Assembly: GCA_030606765.1 (NCBI GenBank)
Contig: JAUWFX010000005.1
Location: 1 to 38,953 of the forward strand
Source: Dehalococcoidia bacterium
Lineage (GTDB): Bacteria; Chloroflexota; Dehalococcoidia; GIF9; AB-539-J10
Length of the DNA: 38,953 nucleotides
Direction: 5' to 3'
Shown here: in pieces, positions 24,203 to 32,574 of the stretch
How positions within the stretch are numbered: the stretch's first letter is position 1
How the letters are laid out: each line of letters starts with the position of its first letter
Position numbers and translations under genes: made by a program
Notes under the pieces: generated by a model
What the model was told of the DNA's origin: nothing
Seen by the model: only the letters and a program-made list of their open reading frames with translations
Databases searched by the model: none

Positions 24203-25129
24203 ATGACGACATGTTTAATACTCGGTGGGAATGGATTTCTTGGTTCACATCTCGCGGAGGGATTGGTCAAGAAAGGGTATGATGTCAGGGTTTTTGATAG
24301 CTTCCAAATAGGGATGGCAAACCTGGAAACGATTAAGGGCAAGATTGAGATTATAAAGGGTGATTTCCTCAACCATGCGGATGTACTCCAGGCTTTGAAG
24401 GGCATGGACTACATCTTCCACTATGTTAGTACCACGGTTCCGGCAACCGCCATCAAAGACCCGATTTACGACGTCCAGACAAACGTTATAGGCGCAGTAA
24501 GACTACTGCAGCTTGCAGTTGCCAGCAAAGTAAAGAGAGTCATTTTCCCATCTTCCGGCGGCACGGTCTATGGCGAACCGACCAGCCTGCCGGTTCACGA
24601 GACGCACGCCCTTAACCCCATGGACCCCTATGGTATATCCAAACTCGCCATCGAAGAGTATTTGGACTACTTCAATCGCGCTTATGGATTGGACTACCTC
24701 ATTCTAAGGTACTCGAACCCTTACGGGGAAAGACAGAACCCGTACGGGCAACAGGGGGTCATACCCGTGTTCTTGAACAGGATCAAGATGGGCGAGCGCC
24801 CCGTGATCTATGGCGATGGCTCCATGGAGCGGGACTACATATACGTTGCCGATGCTGTTGAAGCAACGATCGCAGCCCTCGAAAAGAAAACCGCACATAA
24901 AATATTCAATGTGGGAAGCGGTGCAGGCACCTCGATCAACCAATTGGTCAAGGTAATGTCCGGTGTGGTAGGCAAGGAAATAGAGCCGATGTACGTCGAA
25001 GATAGTGTTGTTCGTGTGAAAAGGGTAGTCCTCGATGTTTCGCGAATACGTGATGAGGTTGGCTGGAAACCAAACACGAGTCTGCAACAAGGGATAGAAA
25101 GGACCTGGCGGTGGATCACGTGTCTCTAG
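24203..25129 (+). CDS. NAD-dependent sugar epimerase/dehydratase (extended SDR)
   Basis: The 308-residue protein has the SDR NAD-binding motif GGNGFLGSHLAEGLVKKGY (9-27), the catalytic serine region FPSSGGTVYGEP and the Tyr-Lys pair in DPYGISKLAIEEYL. ILRYSNPYGERQNPYG and ERDYIYVADAVEA are typical of UDP-glucose/UDP-GlcNAc 4-epimerases. It therefore most likely interconverts gluco and galacto forms of a UDP-sugar, though the family includes dehydratases and reductases. Length is normal. The ATG at 24203 is preceded by only a weak Shine-Dalgarno. The 200 bases upstream show no gene. It lies between the methyltransferase and the GH99-like gene, so it probably serves this chain. Confidence 0.85.
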   Translation: MTTCLILGGNGFLGSHLAEGLVKKGYDVRVFDSFQIGMANLETIKGKIEIIKGDFLNHADVLQALKGMDYIFHYVSTTVPATAIKDPIYDVQTNVIGAVRLLQLAVASKVKRVIFPSSGGTVYGEPTSLPVHETHALNPMDPYGISKLAIEEYLDYFNRAYGLDYLILRYSNPYGERQNPYGQQGVIPVFLNRIKMGERPVIYGDGSMERDYIYVADAVEATIAALEKKTAHKIFNVGSGAGTSINQLVKVMSGVVGKEIEPMYVEDSVVRVKRVVLDVSRIRDEVGWKPNTSLQQGIERTWRWITCL

Positions 25130-25234
25130 CAGCCAAACCCCTGTTCAAACGCTTGGCGGATATCATGCCCGTAATAAAGCCTGCGGGGCTCGATTTTGAT
25201 GAACAATATCCGGAGCCCGTGATAGGAAAAGATT

Positions 25235-27553
25235 ATGCAGAGGATAAGAAAAAATAAGGAATTGAACCAGCGAGTAGGCGAGGCAAAGGCCCTGCGCCAG
25301 CGGGTCAAAACCTTAAAAACTCGACTCGCAGTTTTTTATTCATCCCACTCATGGCGCATCACCGCTCTGTTGCGTGCCATATATCGTGACCTCCGATGGC
25401 TGCTGCGGAATATGAGCCGTGCATTCAAACTACTATGGTGGCTGGGCACCGGTCAGTTCACCCGGGCAGGGCAGGCTTTGCTCCCCTATTACCACCGCTA
25501 CGTGCCGCTGCGCGTCCATGAGATGATCCCATACCGGGCTCGCGCGGCATTGTACCAGCGACTTGTTAAGAACAATGTGCCAATGGCTGAATTCGCTGCG
25601 CCGGATATCCAATATGTTCCACTCCTCGACGGACAAGCTCCCCTAAGTAATCCGCCAGTCAAGCTCGTAGCGTTCTATCTGCCCCAGTTTCACCAGGTCC
25701 CGGAAAACGATGCCTTTTGGGGAGAAGGCTTCACCGACTGGACGAGTGTTCGGGCAGCCCAGCCCCATTTTGCCGGTCATTACCAGCCACGCGTTCCGGG
25801 TGAACTCGGGTACTACGACTTGCTGGATCCAGGAGTTCAACACCGCCAGGTCGAATTGGCTAAGCTCTACGGCGTAGGCGGGTTCTGTTTTCATTTCTAC
25901 TGGTTCAACGGCAGGCGGCCGCTAGAAAAACCGGTCGAGAATTATCTTAAAGACCCGGGGCTTGACCTGTCATTCTGTTTGTGCTGGGCAAACGAAAACT
26001 GGACCCGGCGTTGGGATGGCAGAGAGGACGAAGTCCTGATCGCTCAAAACCACTCCCCCGAGGACGACCTGGCCTTCATCGCACATATCTCAAGATATCT
26101 GCGCGATCCTCGATACATCAGAATAGACGGAAAGCCGCTGCTTATCGTCTACCGCCCGAGCCTTTTGCCTTCGGCCAAAGAAACGGCCCGGCGGTGGCGC
26201 ACATGGTGCCGGAATAACGGCATCGGGGAGCTTCACCTCGCGTACACTCAGTCCTTCGAGCGGGTGGACCCGGCCATATATGAGTTCGACGCCGCCATCG
26301 AGTTTCCTCCGAACATGGAGGTTATTAGCTCTCAGCTACCACCCGTCAACAGGGGCATTAAACCACTGCACAAAGGCTTCGGCTGCAAAGTTCTCGACTG
26401 GTCACAATGTGTCAGTAGAAGCCGCAATTATACGAATCCAGGCTACAGGCTATTCCGGGCCGTCTGCCCATCATGGGACAATACCCCCAGGCAAAGGAAT
26501 CTTGCGCGGGTTCTGGTCAATGAGTCGCCCGCAGGCTACTACGAGTGGTTGCTCAATGCTATAACTGATACCTGCTATCACTTTCCGAATCGTGATGAAC
26601 GGTTAGTGTTTGTAAATGCCTGGAACGAATGGGCAGAGGGTGCGTATCTCGAACCGGATAGGGGGTATGGCTATGCCTACCTTCAAGCTACAAGCGATGC
26701 TTTGCACAATGCCTCGGGCAAGCCCTGGTCTGTGTTCACCAACCGCTCTGTTCTCGATGCCCTCAGGGATATACCAGCTGCCAAGGACCTGGCTGTTGTG
26801 CTCCACTTGTATTATACTGACCTCTGGCAGGAGATGGCCTCGTACCTTGAAAACATACATCAGCCATTCGACCTGTTCGTCTCCATCCCATCGGGTGCGT
26901 CGAAAGAGACGGTCCTGGAAATTACCCGCAACTACCCTGATGCTGTTGTTCTTTTTGCCGAAAATCGGGGACGCGACATTGCTCCATTCCTGGAACTCTT
27001 AGAAGTCTTACTGCAAAAAGGTTATGCTGCCGCACTGAAGATACACACAAAGAGATCTGCTCATAGGATTGATGGTGACCTCTGGAGGCAAGACCTTCTG
27101 GACAAGCTTGTGGGAAATGGCAAGATGGTAGAAGAGATTATTCGATGCTTGAAGCTCAGAAAGGATATCGGGCTCATAGCGCCATCAGAGCACCTCGTAA
27201 ACCTGAAGTGTTTCATCGGGTCGCCTGATAACGCTCACCATTTGGAAAACCTTGGGCAGCGGCTCGGCTTGAGCATTGATTACAACTTGAGTTTCTGCGC
27301 CTCGAGCATGTTTTGGTTCAAGCCCGAGGCACTCGCTGCGTTATTGCGCCTGCGACTCGACTCCACTGACTTTGAACCGGAAACAAGACAGATAGATGGC
27401 ACCTTAGCGCATGCGATCGAGAGGCTCTTCGGCCAGGTGGTCGCTGCAGGCAAATACAGGATTGTCACCGAGTCTGCTGTATTGCATGGGCGGTACCAGG
27501 ACGAGAACGCAGCGGGGGCGACATCCTACAGATTTGCCGGGCGGACTGGTTGA
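25235..27553 (+). CDS. GH99-like (WbsX) domain protein fused to rhamnan synthesis F-type domain
   Basis: The 772-residue protein combines families seen in O-antigen clusters. Residues 1-32 are a short helical/coiled segment and 38-60 contain SWRITALLRAIYRDLRWL. Residues 60-112 (LLWWLGTGQFTRAGQ, ALLPYYHRYVPLR) match the N-terminal module of the 1203-residue protein. Residues 143-500 are GH99/WbsX-like: VAFYLPQFHQVPENDAFWGE, FCFHFYWFNGRRPLEKP, CWANENWTRRWDG and NAWNEWAEGAYLEPD. Residues 515-770 are RgpF-like: VLHLYYTDLWQEM, FAENRGRDIAPFLELL, LKIHTKRS. WbsX domains resemble endo-mannanases, but their role in glycan synthesis is unproven; RgpF-type domains are linked to rhamnan assembly, which fits dTDP-rhamnose in this locus. 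AGGAAAAG precedes the ATG. Confidence 0.87.
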   Translation: MQRIRKNKELNQRVGEAKALRQRVKTLKTRLAVFYSSHSWRITALLRAIYRDLRWLLRNMSRAFKLLWWLGTGQFTRAGQALLPYYHRYVPLRVHEMIPYRARAALYQRLVKNNVPMAEFAAPDIQYVPLLDGQAPLSNPPVKLVAFYLPQFHQVPENDAFWGEGFTDWTSVRAAQPHFAGHYQPRVPGELGYYDLLDPGVQHRQVELAKLYGVGGFCFHFYWFNGRRPLEKPVENYLKDPGLDLSFCLCWANENWTRRWDGREDEVLIAQNHSPEDDLAFIAHISRYLRDPRYIRIDGKPLLIVYRPSLLPSAKETARRWRTWCRNNGIGELHLAYTQSFERVDPAIYEFDAAIEFPPNMEVISSQLPPVNRGIKPLHKGFGCKVLDWSQCVSRSRNYTNPGYRLFRAVCPSWDNTPRQRNLARVLVNESPAGYYEWLLNAITDTCYHFPNRDERLVFVNAWNEWAEGAYLEPDRGYGYAYLQATSDALHNASGKPWSVFTNRSVLDALRDIPAAKDLAVVLHLYYTDLWQEMASYLENIHQPFDLFVSIPSGASKETVLEITRNYPDAVVLFAENRGRDIAPFLELLEVLLQKGYAAALKIHTKRSAHRIDGDLWRQDLLDKLVGNGKMVEEIIRCLKLRKDIGLIAPSEHLVNLKCFIGSPDNAHHLENLGQRLGLSIDYNLSFCASSMFWFKPEALAALLRLRLDSTDFEPETRQIDGTLAHAIERLFGQVVAAGKYRIVTESAVLHGRYQDENAAGATSYRFAGRTG

Positions 27554-27679
27554 GATACAGGAACCGCCTCGACCAGATATATCAGGGGAGGATGACTCCC
27601 TTCGGAGCACCTGGAGAAGTGTGAAAACGTGCTCAGACTCCTGAGCCTAGTGAGCTTGAATAGACAGAGATAGGTTTCA

Positions 27680-27859
27680 ATGGGCAGACAAATCATGTGG
27701 TTCGACAACCGGGCAGATTACGAGCGATACGTGCGGCAAGACTTTAACCAGCGAAGGATGTGGGAGCTTGAAATCCCAAAACTGCAGGCCTGCAATTTGC
27801 TCGTATACCTTATACGTTTGAGTATCCCGAATAACGTTGGGAGCGTCCTGGCATTATGA
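27680..27859 (+). CDS. Small hypothetical ORF coupled to the following methyltransferase
   Basis: The 59-codon frame begins MGRQIMWFDNRADYERYVR and is rich in charged and aromatic residues before a short hydrophobic end. Its TGA overlaps the ATG of the next gene (ATGA), the pattern of a translated upstream gene. I do not recognise a family. It may be the head of a truncated glycan enzyme or a true small protein. The preceding 126 bases show nothing else. Confidence 0.35.
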   Translation: MGRQIMWFDNRADYERYVRQDFNQRRMWELEIPKLQACNLLVYLIRLSIPNNVGSVLAL

Positions 27860-28626
27860 GTGGAGAGACAACTGCACCCTTAACCTGGATTTCCGCGTCT
27901 GAGTTTAAATTCGATGGCTTGTTATTTACCTGCGACACTACCGGGCTACATCGTCCGATGAACCAACAGAACATCCTCATCGGAAAGAGCCGCAATTTGA
28001 TCGATTCACTTTACAAGCATATTTCAGTCGTGAAGCCACAGACTATGTTGGAAATCGGAATCGCGCAAGGTGGTAGTGCGTTCCTATACACAAGGTTATT
28101 CAATCTCTCGAAATATGTGGGAATTGATATACGCCCCGCAGATGCCAAGGTGCTTACACTGCTCAAGGAAAAGCACGGGCCCGATCGCGTAAAGCTTTAT
28201 TATCAAACCTCGCAGACAGACAAGGCGCGTATAGCACAAATCTGTGATGATGAGTTTGGAGGCCTTTGCGATGTTGTCGTTGATGATGGTTCGCATCAGT
28301 ATGAACCGTCCGTACAGACGGTCGAAGCGGCGCTACCGCACTTGCGGCCGGGTGGGTTATACATCGTCGAGGATTGGGGTTGGGCTCACTGGCCAGGCGA
28401 TAAATGGCAGGATAAAAAGAAGGGCTATCATATTGACAAGCCTGCGCTAAGCAACCTCGTATTTGAGCTTATTATGCTTTGCGCTTCGCGCCCTGACATC
28501 CTCAGCCATGGTGTGATCGAAAAAGGGTTGGCAGCCTTCCAACGTGGGCCTTCAGAACTCAATTGGCATACGTTCAAGCTCAAAGAAAGCTATCTGACTC
28601 AGGGTCGCCGATTTCGTATACTGTAG
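27856..28626 (+). CDS. Class I SAM-dependent methyltransferase (CmcI/cephalosporin hydroxylase-like)
   Basis: The 256-residue protein carries QTMLEIGIAQGGSAFLYTRL (SAM-binding motif I), YVGIDIRPAD (motif II acidic residue), CDVVVDDGSHQYEPSVQTVE and PHLRPGGLYIVEDWGWAH. The DDGSH...ED pattern, with likely metal-binding acidic and histidine residues, is typical of the CmcI-like group that methylates sugars such as in macrolide and surface-glycan pathways. It begins in a four-base overlap with a small ORF. It is the last convincing plus-strand gene and converges with the minus-strand cassette. The substrate is probably a sugar hydroxyl of the glycan. Confidence 0.82.
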   Translation: MSGETTAPLTWISASEFKFDGLLFTCDTTGLHRPMNQQNILIGKSRNLIDSLYKHISVVKPQTMLEIGIAQGGSAFLYTRLFNLSKYVGIDIRPADAKVLTLLKEKHGPDRVKLYYQTSQTDKARIAQICDDEFGGLCDVVVDDGSHQYEPSVQTVEAALPHLRPGGLYIVEDWGWAHWPGDKWQDKKKGYHIDKPALSNLVFELIMLCASRPDILSHGVIEKGLAAFQRGPSELNWHTFKLKESYLTQGRRFRIL

Positions 28627-28651
28627 CTCCAGTCTATACAGACAAACATTT

Positions 28652-28816
28652 ATGGTCTATCCTCATTATGTAAGTTTGGCTGAATTCAGGCAATTTGACC
28701 TCTGGCAACAAAGGGTCGCCTACAGCTGGCATTTCTTCTATATGAGTATCAAGAATACAGTCCTGGCCAGGCGATTTCACGGCAATGGATGTCCCTGGTC
28801 ACTTGTATTCGAATGA
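28652..28816 (+). pseudogene. Small ORF, possible C-terminal remnant of a glycan enzyme
   Basis: A 54-codon frame (MVYPHYVSLAEFRQFDLW at the start, YSWHFFYMSIKNTVLARRF in the middle) fills most of the gap between the converging genes and overlaps the end of the minus-strand sulfatase-fold gene by 18 bases. Its composition looks coding, but I cannot assign a family and no ribosome-binding site is evident. It may be the tail of a deleted glycosyl- or methyltransferase. Confidence 0.25.
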
Positions 28817-30529
28817 TATATTGTCGCAGATTTCCCACTCTCCGTTAGGCCGGATAATATAGTGGTTAATGTACCCCGACATAATGTCGCGGCCAACCGT
28901 AATGCTTTCACCATCACGGACCTGGTAAACAAGCCCGTGATGTATGTCCACCTGTTCTCTTTCTGGATAAGCACAGTCCACCTCGTCTATCACCTTGTTA
29001 ACGTACTCCCTGAGATCCAGTAATTGTACCAGGGCGTCATTCACCGTCAAGCTGCCTGCGTCCCCGCCAGCCCCAGGCAGCTTGATAAGAAGCAAAACTA
29101 GATACCTTGCCTCAATTTCAGCACCGGAACAATCTATTACGCTAACCTCCCCTATCGCGTTGGCAGTAGCCTCATCAATCTGAATAAAATCGAGCAGTGG
29201 GTCGCCAGCATAACATTCTAATGCGCCATAGCCAGCGCCGTGGTCGGCATGAACGATAATCAGGCTATCCTCAAATCTGCCCAGCTCTTTCAATGTCTCC
29301 ACTATCTCCAGAAGCATATTGGTGGCCAGGTGAAGCTGCTCATCGTAGGATGATTCACCTACATAGTTACCGTACCGGTCCAGTTGATATGGACCGTGCG
29401 GCGGGTAAAAGTAGGCGTGCACATATTGACCGCCTGCGGGCCGGAGGCGCTCGTCGGCGAGAAATTTCTCGAACTGGTGATAGGATATGAGCGTCCTTAT
29501 GTCGCCGCTGGGGACTTCTACTCTACCTGCTATGTACCGACTAATCGGACCTGCCCCGTGGTCGTCGAGCACCAGGTGCCTGAGCGCTACAGGTGCTATC
29601 CTCAGGAGCCAATAATCCGCTGCCAGTCCTATATACACGATGCCAGTCCCGCTGGGATCATCAGTGTATGCCACTTCAACTTGGCCCATTCCATGATATA
29701 GTCCTAGCCCATAGAAAGTCGTTGAGAACCCACGCTCGTGAAGGTCATCAATAATGGAGTCTTTGTCTGCGCTTGCGTACCACTCCGTAACTGTCTTGTC
29801 AGGCGAATACATTGTGCCGCTCATAAAGGACGGATAGGAAGCTTTCGTATACATGCAGTTGGATACACTGCGCAGGTAGTGTGTAAACCCGGCAAGCTCG
29901 GAGGTGTTTCTTGATAGCTCACTGAGCGACCATTCAAGCCAGGGACCGTAGTAAGAGTCAAACACGATGTCGTAGATATTGAAATCAGGAGCCGACTCAT
30001 TTTGAGAAATGTAGGAATGGTCTGTTATATGTTGAGAATGAGCAGGCGTAAACATCAATGGGATACCGGAAACTAAAAGGACGGCAGCAAATGACCAGGC
30101 AAGCACGGCGCGCACCTTTCTGGGAATATAAAATATGACAAGGAAAGCACCTATTATAAGAACGATTTGAATCGCTCCGGCGACCGGCGCGGCTGGCACC
30201 GACTCAGTTCCTTTCTCGAGTGGACCGATACCCAGGGGATAGACGAGGTCAAATATAATTGCCAGGAGGGCGTATGCACCCAGCAGCGAGGCTGCAATAA
30301 GGGCGATTCGCCGGGGCAAGAAAATAACAATGACTGTGAGGACAAAGAGAATAACAAAAGCGGCAGCAAAAAGATACCTGTAGTAAATAACTGCTTTCGG
30401 GATGTGCTCTAGGTTGGCTGAAAACAAGAGATTGGGAAACGTGATAAGGAGCAACACTATCGAGAAGGCCAGAAGGCCAATAATGTCCAGCCTCTCCAGT
30501 AAACGCTCTTTCAATCCCAGATTTCTCAT
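28799..30529 (-). CDS. Membrane-anchored sulfatase-fold (alkaline phosphatase superfamily) protein
   Basis: The 576-residue protein has about five N-terminal transmembrane helices (near 15-36, 48-70, 75-97, 113-134 and 140-160), followed by an outside domain from about 180. That domain carries YDIVFDSYYGPW (first metal site), TKASYPSFMSGTMYSP (position of the Ser/Thr nucleophile in related membrane enzymes) and IIVHADHGAGYG (the DHG metal site). The layout is that of LtaS/phosphoethanolamine-transferase-like proteins, which move or remove phosphate- or sulfate-linked groups at the cell surface. The nucleophile is not certain by eye, so the reaction is open. It is the third gene of a minus-strand cassette, 142 bases after the methyltransferase gene. 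Confidence 0.72.
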   Translation of the reverse strand: MRNLGLKERLLERLDIIGLLAFSIVLLLITFPNLLFSANLEHIPKAVIYYRYLFAAAFVILFVLTVIVIFLPRRIALIAASLLGAYALLAIIFDLVYPLGIGPLEKGTESVPAAPVAGAIQIVLIIGAFLVIFYIPRKVRAVLAWSFAAVLLVSGIPLMFTPAHSQHITDHSYISQNESAPDFNIYDIVFDSYYGPWLEWSLSELSRNTSELAGFTHYLRSVSNCMYTKASYPSFMSGTMYSPDKTVTEWYASADKDSIIDDLHERGFSTTFYGLGLYHGMGQVEVAYTDDPSGTGIVYIGLAADYWLLRIAPVALRHLVLDDHGAGPISRYIAGRVEVPSGDIRTLISYHQFEKFLADERLRPAGGQYVHAYFYPPHGPYQLDRYGNYVGESSYDEQLHLATNMLLEIVETLKELGRFEDSLIIVHADHGAGYGALECYAGDPLLDFIQIDEATANAIGEVSVIDCSGAEIEARYLVLLLIKLPGAGGDAGSLTVNDALVQLLDLREYVNKVIDEVDCAYPEREQVDIHHGLVYQVRDGESITVGRDIMSGYINHYIIRPNGEWEICDNISFEYK

Positions 30530-30671
30530 AGCTTATGCCTTCGCATCAGATATAAAGTCCTCAAGTAATCTTCTCAGCGCAATGTATGTAGAAAAAAGCT
30601 GGGGAAAGCAGCAAATAGCAGTGGGTAGAAAACCACCGGCCCCTTTAAAAAAATAGCTTTTAATTTTTGTT

Positions 30672-32078
30672 TCATCTCTGTACCCGGTGCATCAGATACA
30701 GTGTCCGTTGTGATTCTCGGATATCGGCGCAATCATCTATAGTAAAATAGCGACTAAACTCCTGCTCAAACGCCTGGCGGGTGTAATCGGGGAAAATATC
30801 CTCCCTGGTAGCCAGAAGCCTCTGGACCTGTGAATCCGTTTTGGGAATAAACTCAATGATGAGCCAGTGGCTGATGTCGCTGAGAAACCCGGCAATCCTG
30901 GACAAAGGGACATTGTTGGAGATAGCCAGGTGATGGACCAGTGCCAGGGCGAGCACGGCATCGGCGGGACCACGTTCTTTAAGGGACATCCGCTCTTTGT
31001 TCTCCCAGCCGATGCCGGGGCTGGGATTGGTCAAATCAATCACCAGTGGTAGAATATTGGTATCACCCCTGGCAATGTAGTCCAGATAGTTCTTTTCCAC
31101 GGCAGCGGGGTCAATGTCAAAGGATACGGTAGGAATTCCCCGGTCACTGGCAAGGCGGCTGAATACCCCCACATTAGCGCCCAGGTCCCAGACAGTTGCC
31201 GGTCTCACCTTATCCAGGAAGCCTGCTACAATTGTCTTCTTGTGTTCGAAGGCCTGCGGTGAATAATTGGTGTCCTGATAGTAATCAGCCCATTCAGTGC
31301 CCCCGGGCTGCCATTTTAGCTTCTTAACGGTGGATTCCAGGCTGTTAAGAATGCCCAGGAAAGCGTAGCGACTCATCCGCTGTTGTCCGACATTTATCGG
31401 CTTATCGGCAAAATGTTTCTGGCTCCGGGCATGAAGGTGAATATGGGAAAGCAGGGAGAATCTCAGGCGAGTACGCCACGGCAGCAGGCAGCCTGTCAAA
31501 TCAAGGGGCAGCCCGTCTATGTAAATGCAGAGCAACTGGCTCAGCCGTATATCTTTATAGCTTATCAAGGCCAGCGGTGCCAGGAAATGCTGGCAGAACT
31601 GGCGGTAAGCAACCCAGGGTTGTCCTTCACGGTATTTCCCAAATGAAAGCGTATCGATGAATATCGGCCTGCCGTTTTTAAACTGTATGTTGTAAGCACT
31701 GCTGTCTCTCAGCGACATGCCGAAGTCAAGGGCTTTTCTCTGTATTTTGAGTGTGGTCAGGGCGGCGTCTCTTAGCTGGCTGAAGCACCACTCGTAGGGA
31801 TATGAGATAAACGATATAGGTTCCGGCTTGATTACCTTGTAAGCGAGTCCAGACACCGGCGGCTCAATGCCGACTTCCTCGTGAGGAACCAAAAGGTTAT
31901 CGTCAACGAGCGCCTGGTAAAGACCGGAATCCATCAGATGGTCATAGTCGTCCTTGTAGACCAGGTTTACCTGACGGTAGATGGTATCATTCTGCCGGAA
32001 AAGGAAGCCGCTGGGGTCGCGGAAGGAAGCCGGGAGCTGTGCACTACTCGCTCTCCTCACTCTCCTTATTTTCGTCAC
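30672..32078 (-). CDS. Large SAM-dependent methyltransferase (NoeA-like)
   Basis: The 468-residue protein has a long N-terminal region of about 280 residues (FRDPSGFLFRQNDTIYRQV, KALDFGMSLRDSSAYNIQF, GRPIFIDTLSFGKY), then a class I methyltransferase: TVWDLGANVGVFSRLASDRG is the SAM loop, VSFDIDPAAVEKNYLDYI the acidic motif, ADAVLALALVHHLAISNN and LIIEFIPKTDSQVQRLL follow. The RDSSAYNIQF...PIFIDTLSF segment resembles kinase-like phosphate loops seen in this family. I recall similar proteins annotated as nodulation protein NoeA. Its GTG start lies inside the upstream small gene (35-base overlap), which implies coupled translation. Its substrate is unknown. Confidence 0.78.
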   Translation of the reverse strand: MTKIRRVRRASSAQLPASFRDPSGFLFRQNDTIYRQVNLVYKDDYDHLMDSGLYQALVDDNLLVPHEEVGIEPPVSGLAYKVIKPEPISFISYPYEWCFSQLRDAALTTLKIQRKALDFGMSLRDSSAYNIQFKNGRPIFIDTLSFGKYREGQPWVAYRQFCQHFLAPLALISYKDIRLSQLLCIYIDGLPLDLTGCLLPWRTRLRFSLLSHIHLHARSQKHFADKPINVGQQRMSRYAFLGILNSLESTVKKLKWQPGGTEWADYYQDTNYSPQAFEHKKTIVAGFLDKVRPATVWDLGANVGVFSRLASDRGIPTVSFDIDPAAVEKNYLDYIARGDTNILPLVIDLTNPSPGIGWENKERMSLKERGPADAVLALALVHHLAISNNVPLSRIAGFLSDISHWLIIEFIPKTDSQVQRLLATREDIFPDYTRQAFEQEFSRYFTIDDCADIRESQRTLYLMHRVQR

Positions 32079-32346
32079 TCTCCTTATCTTGTCTTCGCCC
32101 GGTGAATAAATTGGTTAAGAAATTTTTTACCCTCATCCTGTATACACCAATTAGTGCCATTCCCCCGACAACCACCCCGATGAGTACCTGGATGATGATG
32201 CTACCTGTGCCGGGGTCGATATAATAGGCACGAGCTGCCTGGTTGAATGTACCAGCATCAATAGAGGCATAAACCGTTTGCGAGAAAATCAAGAAGAGCG
32301 AAATAACGACGGCGAGTGTAACTCCCAGATGTTTTAACCGATTCAT
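32044..32346 (-). CDS. Small membrane protein with signal sequence and YIDPGTGS motif
   Basis: From ATG 32346 the protein has 100 residues. A basic start and hydrophobic stretch (LGVTLAVVISLFLIF, then VYAS) form a signal peptide. The motif YYIDPGTGSIIIQ leads into a transmembrane helix (VLIGVVVGGMALIGVY), followed by a basic segment and an acidic Glu/Lys tail. Short proteins with this motif are common beside membrane sulfatase and methyltransferase genes in environmental genomes, from memory; their role is unknown. GAGGAG four bases upstream fixes the start. A TTG at 32412 would extend the frame, but those bases are the -35 box of the promoter. The 3' end overlaps the methyltransferase gene by 35 bases. 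Confidence 0.75.
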   Translation of the reverse strand: MNRLKHLGVTLAVVISLFLIFSQTVYASIDAGTFNQAARAYYIDPGTGSIIIQVLIGVVVGGMALIGVYRMRVKNFLTNLFTGRRQDKESDENKESEESE

Positions 32347-32383
32347 GCTGCTCCTCACTTCCGTGTTGTGTTGATTACTGAAC

Positions 32384-32412
32384 ATATTAGCCAACCGATA
32401 CGTATTTGTCAA
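32384..32412 (-). promoter_or_regulatory. Sigma-70-like promoter of the minus-strand cassette
   Basis: On the minus strand, TTGACA (32412-32407, perfect) and TAATAT (32389-32384) are separated by 17 bases. Transcription would start near 32377, leaving a 31-base leader with a good Shine-Dalgarno before ATG 32346. Confidence 0.6.
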
Positions 32413-32421
32413 CTTGTGCAG

Positions 32422-32443
32422 GGGCGTACTTTCAAGTGCGCCC
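32422..32443. repeat. Ten-base-pair hairpin beside the cassette promoter
   Basis: GGGCGTACTT and AAGTGCGCCC are inverted arms with one mismatch and a two-base gap. It lies ten bases beyond the -35 of the cassette promoter. Short GC-rich palindromes of this type occur as dispersed repeats in many environmental genomes; it could also be an operator. Confidence 0.45.
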
Positions 32444-32466
32444 GGTGTGGCTGTTTGCGAGGTGGT

Positions 32467-32539
32467 GAGATTGCCACGCGGAGTTTACCCCGAGCGGAGG
32501 TGAGATTCTTCGCTCCACTCAGAATGACAAAAGAGAAGG
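32467..32539. repeat. Dispersed palindromic repeat, copy 2
   Basis: GAGATTGCC (32467-32475) and GAGATTCTTCGCTCCACTC followed by AGAATGACAAAAGAG are the same arms as in the copies near 6.1 kb and 36.3 kb. It lies in the non-coding DNA between the 3' end of rmlD and the cassette promoter. One arm (a GTCATTGCGAG start) seems lost. Confidence 0.6.
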
Positions 32540-32574
32540 GCTCGCAGTGCCATGGGGGAAAGAGCTGGTTGCTT

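Noticed and set aside
25120..25257. 45-codon GTG frame between the epimerase and the GH99-like gene
   Set aside because: It overlaps both neighbours, has no clear ribosome-binding site and no recognisable family; it may be a remnant but support is too thin.
32347..32412. 22-codon extension of the small membrane protein
   Set aside because: Its TTG is the first three bases of a perfect -35 box, and the signal peptide starts properly at ATG 32346.
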